From an uncultured Bacteroidales bacterium (GTDB taxonomy: Bacteria > Bacteroidota > Bacteroidia > Bacteroidales > Paludibacteraceae): a stretch of DNA of 64,000 nt. The stretch lies in assembly GCA_902784585.1 (NCBI GenBank), contig CACZVM010000005.1:1-64000 (forward strand), in the 5' to 3' direction. A model generated the notes under the pieces. That model saw only the letters and a program-made list of their open reading frames with translations. It had not been told where the DNA came from and made no database searches. Made by a program: the position numbers and the translations under genes. Below are positions 18,302 to 24,296 of this stretch, piece by piece; the first letter of the stretch is position 1; every line of letters begins with the position of its first letter.

Positions 18302-18907
18302 TCAAAGCATCTTCAGTGCTTCTCGAATGACCGCTTCCACCTTCATCGTCGGGTTGTTCTTCAGTATCTTATCCACGGCCTTGCCACTGGCTGCGGCTGC
18401 GAAGCCCAGCATTGTCAGTGCACTGATGGCCTCGGCACGAACACCGTTCTCCTCTTCTTCAAACGCCATCGGCAGTTCCGTCGGGTCGCCACCCAGATTG
18501 AGCTTCAGCGCTTTGTCCTTCAGATCGACGATGATACGTTGTGCCGTCTTCGGACCCAACCCTTTTACCTTCGCCATACCCTTGGCATTACCGGTGGCGA
18601 TCAGCATGCGCAGCTCTTCTGCGGTGAAGGCCGACATGATCATGCGTGCCGTGGCAGCACCTACGCCGCTCACTGTCATCAGCATCTCAAATAGAGCACG
18701 GTCACCTTTTTCGCAGAAGCCGTACACCTCATGTGTATCTTCACGGATGATCTCCGAGATGAATAGCTTCACTTCTTTCTCTTCGCTGCCTACCAACGCA
18801 CTATAGGTCGGCAGGGTGATGGCCACGCCGTAGCCCACACCGGCCGCCTCAATTACGGCTTCCGTAGGGTTCAGATCCGTCAGTATGCCCTTGATATATT
18901 CTATCAT
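18302..18907 (-). CDS. ruvA: Holliday junction branch migration protein RuvA
   Basis: RuvA binds Holliday junctions as a tetramer and loads the RuvB motor. From the ATG at 18907 the 201-aa protein begins MIEYIKGILTDL, the typical N-terminus. A further in-frame ATG six codons upstream is less likely. Two helix-hairpin-helix motifs are visible: LMTVSGVGAATARMI (about 76-90) and VKGLGPKTAQRIIVDLKDK (about 112-130). The C-terminal domain III (about 155-201) would bind RuvB. It is the first gene of the ruvA-sprA-nadR-like operon; no ruvB or ruvC is nearby. Confidence 0.97.
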   Translation of the reverse strand: MIEYIKGILTDLNPTEAVIEAAGVGYGVAITLPTYSALVGSEEKEVKLFISEIIREDTHEVYGFCEKGDRALFEMLMTVSGVGAATARMIMSAFTAEELRMLIATGNAKGMAKVKGLGPKTAQRIIVDLKDKALKLNLGGDPTELPMAFEEEENGVRAEAISALTMLGFAAAASGKAVDKILKNNPTMKVEAVIREALKML

Positions 18908-18967
18908 AATCCTATTTATGCGCATTCAAGTACCTGCGTACATACGTACACATACAAAAAGCGGCTG

Positions 18968-18999
18968 CAAAGGTACTGCTTTTTTCTGACATACGCAAA
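18968..18999 (-). promoter_or_regulatory. Promoter for ruvA-sprA operon
   Basis: The minus-strand -7 box is TACCTTTG (18968-18975) and the -33 box is TTTG (18996-18999), with a 20-base spacer. It is divergent from the promoter at 19015-19046. Confidence 0.8.
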
Positions 19000-19014
19000 T
19001 AAAATGGCAAATAA

Positions 19015-19046
19015 TTTGCATATATCAAAAAAAAAGTGTACTTTTG
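19015..19046 (+). promoter_or_regulatory. Promoter for the 261-aa lipoprotein gene
   Basis: The -33 box is TTTG (19015-19018) and the -7 box is TACTTTTG (19039-19046), with a 20-base spacer. Confidence 0.8.
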
Positions 19047-19081
19047 CGGTGTGAAATGTATTTTTAATTCTATACGAACAC

Positions 19082-19867
19082 ATGAAAAAAATCTTTCTTT
19101 TGGCATGCACGGCGCTCACGATGCTGGCATGCGCAGGCGGCGCCGGTTCTGCCAACAAAGACGGGTTGCTGCCCGGTAAGTTCTCCGTTTCTGACACGCT
19201 GCAAGTGCAGTTTTCACAAGGTAACCTGCAGTACCAACCTGCTACGCATACTTGGCGCTTTGCAGAGAACCAGTTTGATACCATTGGTGAGCAGAACAAG
19301 CTGATCGCGGATGACTATGAAGGATGGATCGATCTCTTCGGGTGGGGCACAGGCGCTGCACCAACCAAGACGTCCACCAACAACCAGCATTACCCCGACT
19401 ATACCGAATGGGGCGCCAATGCCATCAGCAATGGCGGAGAAAATCTTCCCTGGCGCACACTGACCGTCAAGGAGTGGGGTTACCTGTTCTTTAAGCGCAC
19501 CGACGCCAAGTTCAAACACGGCGTGGCCGAAGTGAATGGCCGCGACGGTATGATCCTGCTGCCCGACGAGTGGGAGCAACCCGAGGGGCTCAACTTCAAT
19601 CCTGGCTTTACGCGTCGAGGAAAGGCTGCGTATGTCAATTGCTACACGCTCGAGCAATGGCAAACTATGGAGCAGAACGGTGCGGTCTTCCTGCCAGAAG
19701 CCGGTGCTCGCAGGGGCACTAAGATGGTGTCCGATTGTGGTGATTACTGGTCTTCCAGTGCCTACAACTATGCCCAAGCCTACGACGTGTTCTTCAGCTC
19801 CATCTACGTTCAAACTGACTGTCACGGCGGCAATAGCTACGGCAAAGCCGTACGTCTTGTTCGCTGA
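19082..19867 (+). CDS. Lipoprotein with Fibrobacter-paralogous (FISUMP/SUMF-like) domain
   Basis: This 261-aa protein has a lipoprotein signal with lipobox MLAC (Cys 17). The mature part contains phrases that recur in Bacteroidota and Fibrobacter surface proteins: VQFSQGNLQYQPATHTWRFA, GWIDLFGWGTG, and near the end DYWSSSAYNYAQAYDVFF and GKAVRLVR. The fold is related to C-type-lectin or sulfatase-modifying-factor-like domains; its role is unknown, perhaps binding at the cell surface. It is a single-gene unit with its own promoter, divergent from ruvA. I see no sorting domain at the C-terminus. Confidence 0.8.
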   Translation: MKKIFLLACTALTMLACAGGAGSANKDGLLPGKFSVSDTLQVQFSQGNLQYQPATHTWRFAENQFDTIGEQNKLIADDYEGWIDLFGWGTGAAPTKTSTNNQHYPDYTEWGANAISNGGENLPWRTLTVKEWGYLFFKRTDAKFKHGVAEVNGRDGMILLPDEWEQPEGLNFNPGFTRRGKAAYVNCYTLEQWQTMEQNGAVFLPEAGARRGTKMVSDCGDYWSSSAYNYAQAYDVFFSSIYVQTDCHGGNSYGKAVRLVR

Positions 19868-19959
19868 TCTTCCTGCTCAGCACGCTACTGCCTCTATGGA
19901 TATGCGCCGTCAATATCGAATCCGGCATTTCGCTTTTTATGTTTCTCGATTCCTAATAT

Positions 19960-20589
19960 ATGACCATCCCTATGAACCCCCAACCTTTACAATCCACCGG
20001 CGAAGCGTTGAACCGCTATGCGAAGTTGTGCGCTGAGCATTGCGATCGCGCGCAACATATCTGGGAAGAGCGCGAAGACCCGAGTCCGATCACCGAGATG
20101 GCACGCGAAGTCATCGTCTACTGCCGCCATCTTGCGCAGTTTGAGCACATGCTCAGCGCAGCCTATTCGCTCACCAAGCGGATGGCCGAACTGCTCGAAG
20201 ACCATCCGCGTCTGCTGCTCGAGCTCAAGCAGGTTGAGCTGGAGACGCTGAAGTATGTCGAGGTGACGCAAGGTCATGAACTCGGCATCACCGAGGATCT
20301 TAGGGATGAGATCCGCCTGCTCGAGGCGAACATCCGTGCGGCGGACGAAGGCCGCTGGGATGATATCCATGACGGCCGTATGCTTAAGAGCGATCCTGTC
20401 GAGTGGACCAAGGAGTATGAAGACGTGATTGATGACGTCCACCGCGAGGCCTATGCCAACCTGACTGATTGCCCTCGCGGCATGGGTTTTTGCTTTGGTT
20501 ACTGGGCAGAGAAAGGCGATGCATTGGCCCGACGAGGCATCGAATGGCAAAGTCCTTCCGCCCTCAACCCAGGCGTCATGTTCGATTGA
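19960..20589 (+). CDS. Hypothetical protein, 209 aa
   Basis: I do not recognise this protein. It is soluble and acidic, with no signal peptide or membrane segment. The first 130 residues look helical (for example RMAELLEDHPRLLLELKQVE), and the C-terminal part holds Cys/Trp-rich phrases (DCPRGMGFCFGYWAEKGD). It could start at ATG 19960 or at ATG 19972. No standard promoter is visible in the 92-base gap after the lipoprotein gene. It ends 2 bases from the stop of the convergent DUF1963 gene. Confidence 0.7.
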   Translation: MTIPMNPQPLQSTGEALNRYAKLCAEHCDRAQHIWEEREDPSPITEMAREVIVYCRHLAQFEHMLSAAYSLTKRMAELLEDHPRLLLELKQVELETLKYVEVTQGHELGITEDLRDEIRLLEANIRAADEGRWDDIHDGRMLKSDPVEWTKEYEDVIDDVHREAYANLTDCPRGMGFCFGYWAEKGDALARRGIEWQSPSALNPGVMFD

Positions 20590-20591
20590 TG

Positions 20592-21101
20592 TTAGTAGCT
20601 ATACAATACGCAGCGGACACGGTCGAAACGACGTGCGGCTAGGTCGGCTGGACGGATGAGAAAGAAGAGTGAACCGCAGTCGTAGAACCGCAGACCGAGG
20701 GCATCATCCTCCTCCAATTGCACTAGCACTTTATATCCAGGAAAGTCTTGTTCTAACTCGTCTGTCCACGCCGTAGGCGATGAGAGGATATGCGAGTCGT
20801 AACCGCTTATTTCCCGCGGCGCAGTCACAGCCGACGAACCGTCGGCATAGCGGATCTTATGCTCGTGCAGCCCCTTGCGTGTCGGTGAATAGAGCACGCG
20901 AAAGAGCGATGAAGACCACTCGCCCAAATGTCCGCCTTCTGCTTCAAGATCTCCGAAGAAATAATCAAGGTTGGCAAAGACATACACCATGCCTTCGCCC
21001 AATGCGAACTGACAGACGAGCGTCATCGGATCGTCTTCGCCGCAGTAGGGATAATCCATCCCTTCCGGCATCGCCGCAAAACCCCACCAGTGTTCCTGCA
21101 T
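20592..21101 (-). CDS. DUF1963 (YwqG-like) family protein
   Basis: This 169-aa cytoplasmic protein resembles DUF1963 in the segment MTLVCQFALGEGMVYVFAN (a Q-x-x-x-x-x-x-G-x-x-Y-x-F pattern) and in a later YDSHILSSP. The function of the family is unknown; some members sit with toxin-immunity genes, but nothing here indicates that. The ATG at 21101 is chosen because longer in-frame starts would run through the promoter at 21122-21153. It is a single-gene unit. Confidence 0.7.
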   Translation of the reverse strand: MQEHWWGFAAMPEGMDYPYCGEDDPMTLVCQFALGEGMVYVFANLDYFFGDLEAEGGHLGEWSSSLFRVLYSPTRKGLHEHKIRYADGSSAVTAPREISGYDSHILSSPTAWTDELEQDFPGYKVLVQLEEDDALGLRFYDCGSLFFLIRPADLAARRFDRVRCVLYSY

Positions 21102-21121
21102 AAAGTAATCGTTTCGCACTG

Positions 21122-21153
21122 CAAAAGTACACATTTCTCGCGACATATGCAAA
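21122..21153 (-). promoter_or_regulatory. Promoter for the DUF1963 gene
   Basis: The minus-strand -7 box is TACTTTTG (21122-21129) and the -33 box is TTTG (21150-21153), with a 20-base spacer. Confidence 0.8.
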
Positions 21154-21168
21154 TAAAAAGATAAATAA

Positions 21169-21199
21169 TTTGCATATATGCAAAAAAGTAGTACTTTTG
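21169..21199 (+). promoter_or_regulatory. Promoter in front of the thiL fragment
   Basis: The -33 box is TTTG (21169-21172) and the -7 box is TACTTTTG (21192-21199), with a 19-base spacer. The -33 box is part of the palindrome TTGCATATATGCAA (21170-21183). The promoter looks intact, so the broken thiL copy behind it may still be transcribed. Confidence 0.75.
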
Positions 21200-21220
21200 C
21201 AGCGCTAATTGTGAGCACTT

Positions 21221-21312
21221 ATGGCAAGAACAGAGATTTCTACGATGGGTGCGTTCGGATTGATCAAGCATCTCACCAAAGATATACCTGCTGTGCAACC
21301 CAGCACCAAGGT
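21221..21312 (+). pseudogene. 5' fragment of a second thiL gene
   Basis: The first 30 codons match the first 30 codons of the intact thiL at 22556: 26 of 30 residues are identical, and by hand count 15 of 90 bases differ. Nine of the 13 changed codons are silent, which suggests a once-functional diverged copy rather than a fresh duplication. Homology stops after the codons for PSTK. The frame then runs on to a stop at 21380-21382 (53 codons in all) through unrelated sequence. It keeps a promoter and start codon but lacks the kinase catalytic regions. Confidence 0.85.
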
Positions 21313-21314
21313 TG

Positions 21315-21346
21315 AAAGTGAGCGGTACTCTTGTGCTGCTCACTTT
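21315..21346 (+). repeat. Hairpin just after the thiL fragment
   Basis: AAAGTGAGC (21315-21323) pairs perfectly with GCTCACTTT (21338-21346) around a 14-base loop, followed by TGTT. It could end the short transcript from the promoter at 21169-21199, or be one end of an inserted element. Confidence 0.45.
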
Positions 21347-21414
21347 TGTTTATGTTCGGCAAGTTGCACAATATCTGCGTAGTTGTTTGCAGATAAGGTT
21401 GAGGGCGCTACCTT

Positions 21415-22095
21415 CTAACAAATTAAGTAGCCTCGGGGGTGGAGAGTGAGGTTGGTATCGGACTCTTGGTAATGCATGAGGGCGGTAAGTGGGTACGAAC
21501 GACGATCACGCAGAGGGCGCGAGATAGGCTCAAACGAGATGTCGTTTGAGATGGTTTGACGTTGTTGGAGGTCGTTTGAAGTAGTTTGATATTGTTGGAG
21601 GGTGTCGCGGGCGGATTGGAGTTCGCGGTAGATTGCGACGTATGTGTATTGGTAGAAACGGGAGTAGCGTTTCATGCCCGGTTCGGGGGCAGCTCCGCCT
21701 CTGACTACACGGAAATAATGGGTAAAGAACCGCAAGCGCCACTCAAGGGCTGCGGGAGAGTAGTCATGTTCGAGTGCATGTGCTTGACGTTGTGCGAGTT
21801 TGATGAGTTCTCTGTTTGCTACACAGGCAGTTGACCAATGTGTTGGGAAATGGTAGGTGTAGAGCTGGTAGAGATTACCACCACAACGCGGGACACGACG
21901 GACAATGATATGTTTGTTGTAATGCGATCCTTCTTTGAAAGTATTCATCTTACCACAATACATTTTGATAGCCGGAGTGAACTCCAAATAACGCACTCCG
22001 CGTCTATGGGATGCGGAGACTTCCGTTGGAGGCACGTAGCGGGAAACGATGCCTTTCAAACGGTTTTTTATGATAGATTTTAAATGTCGAGACAT
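21415..22095 (-). CDS. Unknown 226-aa basic protein with 10-residue tail repeats
   Basis: No function recognised. It has a basic N-terminus (MSRHLKSIIKNRLKGIVSRY). A dense, conserved-looking core rich in His, Tyr and Arg (residues about 38-150) includes YCGKMNTFKEGSHYNKHII, YTYHFPTHWSTACVANRE and AALEWRLRFFTHYFRVV. The tail contains two copies of LQQxQTxSND, encoded by a 10-base tandem array (21544-21603). There is no signal peptide or membrane span. The charge suggests nucleic-acid contact, but I see no known transposase or nuclease motif. A promoter at 22263-22294 would give it a leader of about 160 bases. It lies between the thiL fragment and the three-hairpin element, so it may be the cargo or driver of a small mobile unit. 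Confidence 0.75.
   Translation of the reverse strand: MSRHLKSIIKNRLKGIVSRYVPPTEVSASHRRGVRYLEFTPAIKMYCGKMNTFKEGSHYNKHIIVRRVPRCGGNLYQLYTYHFPTHWSTACVANRELIKLAQRQAHALEHDYSPAALEWRLRFFTHYFRVVRGGAAPEPGMKRYSRFYQYTYVAIYRELQSARDTLQQYQTTSNDLQQRQTISNDISFEPISRPLRDRRSYPLTALMHYQESDTNLTLHPRGYLIC
21544..21603 (+). repeat. 10-base tandem array inside the 226-aa gene
   Basis: Six decamers read GTTTGAGATG, GTTTGACGTT, GTTGGAGGTC, GTTTGAAGTA, GTTTGATATT and GTTGGAGGGT, so there is a 30-base higher-order repeat of three decamers. Because 30 is a multiple of three, the protein reads as two 10-residue repeats. Confidence 0.75.
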
Positions 22096-22262
22096 GTGCT
22101 ATAATGTATTGTATATGTGCCGTTTGCAAGTTTATGAATTTAGCATGGTCTAGGAGAACCAGGTTCCGCCTTCAACTCACTCTGAACTTTACCGTTATTT
22201 TGGTTGCAAAGAAGGGTGAGAAATGGTTTTGAACCGGAGCAGGATATTTCCTAAATCGAGTG

Positions 22263-22294
22263 CAAAGATACAACAAATTTTTGGAATATGCAAA
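22263..22294 (-). promoter_or_regulatory. Promoter reading toward the 226-aa gene
   Basis: The minus-strand -7 box is TATCTTTG (22263-22270) and the -33 box is TTTG (22291-22294), with a 20-base spacer. The gene starts at 22095, so the leader would be about 160 bases, and I see no other start codon with a credible frame in it. Confidence 0.75.
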
Positions 22295-22310
22295 TTTTGA
22301 ACCGCGAAAA

Positions 22311-22448
22311 ATGAAGTTTTTTGAAAAACCGGCATAAAATGCCGGGGAATGGACATACGAAAGCCGGATGACATCCGACACAATAGACGATGAGACCCGC
22401 ATACGATGCTGGGATAATGGACAAAGAAAACATGCTTTAAAACTTCAT
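22311..22448. repeat. Three-hairpin element bounded by a perfect inverted repeat
   Basis: This fills most of the gene-free stretch 22096-22555. ATGAAGTTTT (22311-22320) and AAAACTTCAT (22439-22448) are perfect inverted copies. Between them are three tandem units of 33-35 bases, each a short hairpin plus a spacer: CCGGCAT-aaa-ATGCCGG (22329-22345), CGGAT-gac-ATCCG (22365-22377) and CCCGCAT-acg-ATGCTGGG (22396-22413). The spacers share the pattern AATGGACAnAnGAAA. It resembles a REP-type cluster or a multi-branched RNA, but I see no promoter reading through it. The rest of the stretch holds the two promoters listed and nothing else I can identify. Confidence 0.7.
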
Positions 22449-22496
22449 ATTTATCTGCGTTCAAAATGATAATTTTAATAAAAATTTATTAAACCC

Positions 22497-22527
22497 TTGC
22501 GTATGTGCAAATAAAATCGTACCTTTG
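22497..22527 (+). promoter_or_regulatory. Promoter for thiL (and the kds genes)
   Basis: The -33 box is TTG (22497-22499) and the -7 box is TACCTTTG (22520-22527), with a 20-base spacer. Transcription would start about 20 bases before the thiL ATG. There is no room for, and no sign of, a TPP riboswitch. Confidence 0.8.
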
Positions 22528-22555
22528 CACCCGCAAATGATTTAATAGGACGCTA

Positions 22556-23638
22556 ATGGCAAGAACAGAAATAGCAACGATGGGTGAGTTCGGGCTGATC
22601 AAGCACCTCACCAAAGACATACAACCTGTGCAGCCGAGCACGAAGAAAGCTGTCGGTGACGACTGCGCGGTGATGGACTTTAGTCCAATTCACAATTCAC
22701 AATTCACAATGCACAATGCATCGGATGTCCGGGTGCTCATGACCACCGATATGCTGCTGGAGGGAATACATTTCAACCTGGAGTACGTACCGCTTAAGCA
22801 CCTCGGTTACAAAGCCGCGGTGGTCAATTTCTCGGATATCTATGCGATGAACGGCACGCCGACGCAGATCACCGTGTCGCTGGGTATCAGCCGTCGTTTC
22901 TCGGTGGAAGACATCGAAGCATTGTACAGCGGTATACGCCTTGCTTGTGAGAAATACGGCGTGGATATAGTGGGTGGCGACACCTGTGCTTCGATGACCG
23001 GACTGACCATCTCCATCACTTGTTTGGGCGTGGCGGCAGAGAAAGACATCGTCTATCGCAACGGGGCGAAACTCAACGACCTGATCTGCGTCAGCGGTAA
23101 TCTTGGCACCGCCTACATGGGCCTGCAACTGCTCGAACGCGAGAAGCTGGTGGCACAGGCGGATGAGAAGGCACAACTTCAGTTTGAAGGCAAGGAGTAC
23201 CTGCTGGAGCGCCAACTCAAACCCGAAGCACGGCGTGACATTCTCGAATCGTTACGTAAGGCCGGTGTGAAGCCGACGGCGATGATGGATGTGAGCGATG
23301 GACTCTCGTCCGAACTGTTGCATATCTGTAGCCAATCGAACGTAGGATGCTGTATCTACGAGGACAAGCTGCCTATCGACTACCAGGCGGCGGCACTGGC
23401 CGAGGAGATGAACCTCAACATCGTCACATGCGCGCTCAACGGCGGCGAGGACTACGAGCTGCTCTTTACATGTTCGCTGGACGACTATGAGAAACTGATT
23501 CCGATAGACGATCTCTATATCATCGGACACATCACCAAACCCGAGCACGGATGTAACCTCATCGGTCGCAACGGCGAAGAGATAACCCTAAAAGCACAAG
23601 GCTGGAACGCGTTTTCGCGTTCGGCAACAAAGTCGTGA
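22556..23638 (+). CDS. thiL: Thiamine-monophosphate kinase ThiL
   Basis: ThiL phosphorylates thiamine monophosphate to the cofactor thiamine diphosphate using ATP. It belongs to the PurM-like fold. Motifs are clear: DDCAVMDF (about residue 39), MTTDMLLEGIHF, VNFSDIYAMNGTP, GGDTCAS, MMDVSDGLSSELLHI and NGGEDYELLFT. At 360 aa it is slightly long. The extra length includes about 12 residues (IHNSQFTMHNAS) between the DDCAVMDF motif and VRVLMTTD, encoded by a 7-base tandem array (22686-22720). The frame is kept, so the protein is probably active. No other thiamine genes are nearby; kdsC, ispD and kdsD follow. Confidence 0.96.
   Translation: MARTEIATMGEFGLIKHLTKDIQPVQPSTKKAVGDDCAVMDFSPIHNSQFTMHNASDVRVLMTTDMLLEGIHFNLEYVPLKHLGYKAAVVNFSDIYAMNGTPTQITVSLGISRRFSVEDIEALYSGIRLACEKYGVDIVGGDTCASMTGLTISITCLGVAAEKDIVYRNGAKLNDLICVSGNLGTAYMGLQLLEREKLVAQADEKAQLQFEGKEYLLERQLKPEARRDILESLRKAGVKPTAMMDVSDGLSSELLHICSQSNVGCCIYEDKLPIDYQAAALAEEMNLNIVTCALNGGEDYELLFTCSLDDYEKLIPIDDLYIIGHITKPEHGCNLIGRNGEEITLKAQGWNAFSRSATKS
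22686..22720 (+). repeat. 7-base tandem array inside thiL
   Basis: The units are AATTCAC three times, then AATGCAC and AATGCA. The array is in frame and encodes IHNSQFTMHNA in a loop just before a conserved strand of ThiL. Confidence 0.8.
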
Positions 23639-23758
23639 TGTCGATACCGCTCCGCTAAATCGACGGGACGATTTGTGCCTCCGCTCTCCCCACCACAAAC
23701 ACTCCGTTGGTTTGCGTCGGGGGCCCCAATAATTGAACAAAAATCGAACAAAGAAATA

Positions 23759-24253
23759 ATGAATATTAGATTGTTTTTAACGGACGTCGATGGCTGCCTT
23801 ACGGACGGAGGCATGTACTATACCGCCGAAGGCGACGTGATGAAGCGTTTCTGTGTTTACGACGGTATGGGGATGGTCTTGCTTCGCAAGGCCGGTATTG
23901 CCTGCGGTATCCTGACAAGCGAGAACTCGCCTATCGTCAAGGCACGCGCGGAGAAACTCCATCTGGACTACCTCTATATGGGTGTTGGCAGTCCTGATCG
24001 TCAGGGTACCTTGACCAAACTGGATGCGGCTAAGCGTATCTGCGACAAGATGGGTATTACGCTCGCGGAAGTGTGCTACGTAGGCGACGATGTGAATGAT
24101 ATCGACTTGCTCATGGCCGTCGGCCTTCCTTGTTGCCCGCCTAATGCGCGACCCGAAGTGAAAGCAGTGCCGGGCATCCGTGTGTTGAAGACACCCGGAG
24201 GACAAGGGACTGTGAGAGAAATCGCTGATGCGATTCTCACAAGTTTGAAGTAG
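23759..24253 (+). CDS. kdsC: Kdo-8-phosphate phosphatase KdsC
   Basis: This 164-aa HAD phosphatase of the small C0 type removes phosphate from Kdo 8-phosphate in Kdo synthesis for LPS. The start at 23759 gives the usual N-terminus, with nucleophile motif FLTDVDGCLTDG (about residues 5-16). ILTSENS and the aspartate pair in VGDDVNDIDLL complete the active site. An acylneuraminate-9-phosphatase-type role is possible from sequence alone, but kdsD two genes on makes KdsC the better call. The last codons and stop lie inside a 10-base repeat array. The 120 bases before it hold no standard promoter. Confidence 0.9.
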   Translation: MNIRLFLTDVDGCLTDGGMYYTAEGDVMKRFCVYDGMGMVLLRKAGIACGILTSENSPIVKARAEKLHLDYLYMGVGSPDRQGTLTKLDAAKRICDKMGITLAEVCYVGDDVNDIDLLMAVGLPCCPPNARPEVKAVPGIRVLKTPGGQGTVREIADAILTSLK

Positions 24254-24278
24254 TTTGAAATAGTTTGAGAGTTTGAAC
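24242..24278 (+). repeat. 10-base tandem array at the end of kdsC
   Basis: The units are AGTTTGAAGT, AGTTTGAAAT and AGTTTGAGAG, then TTTGAAC. The kdsC stop (TAG, 24251-24253) is formed by the first unit boundary. It shares GTTTGAAGTAGTTTGA with the array at 21544-21603. Confidence 0.7.
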
Positions 24279-24296
24279 ATCCAACGATGTTTTGTT

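Larger units (their letters stand above)
21311..22187. mobile_element. Possible small inserted element carrying the 226-aa gene
   Basis: Tentative. The left edge GTTGAAAGTGAG (21311-21322) starts exactly where thiL homology ends. CTCACTCTGAAC (22176-22187) is its inverted copy with 10 of 12 bases matching. The 226-aa gene lies between. There is no visible target-site duplication, and the rest of the broken thiL does not resume after 22187, so a plain insertion does not explain everything. Confidence 0.25.

Noticed and set aside
16964..18694. 576-codon open frame on the plus strand opposite sprA and ruvA
   Set aside because: It is the mirror of two well-identified genes, has no promoter or family motif, and its composition (His, Leu, Val, Arg rich) is typical of an antisense shadow of a biased gene.
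22329..22431. Possible mini CRISPR array
   Set aside because: The three units are hairpins with differing stems and nearly constant spacers, the reverse of a CRISPR pattern (constant repeats, variable spacers), and no cas genes are present.
22172..22464. Short minus-strand frames across the three-hairpin element
   Set aside because: They are short, overlap the promoter at 22263-22294, and their sequence is dictated by the hairpins.
22497..22556. TPP riboswitch before thiL
   Set aside because: The leader after the promoter is only about 20 bases, and the conserved riboswitch sequences are not seen.
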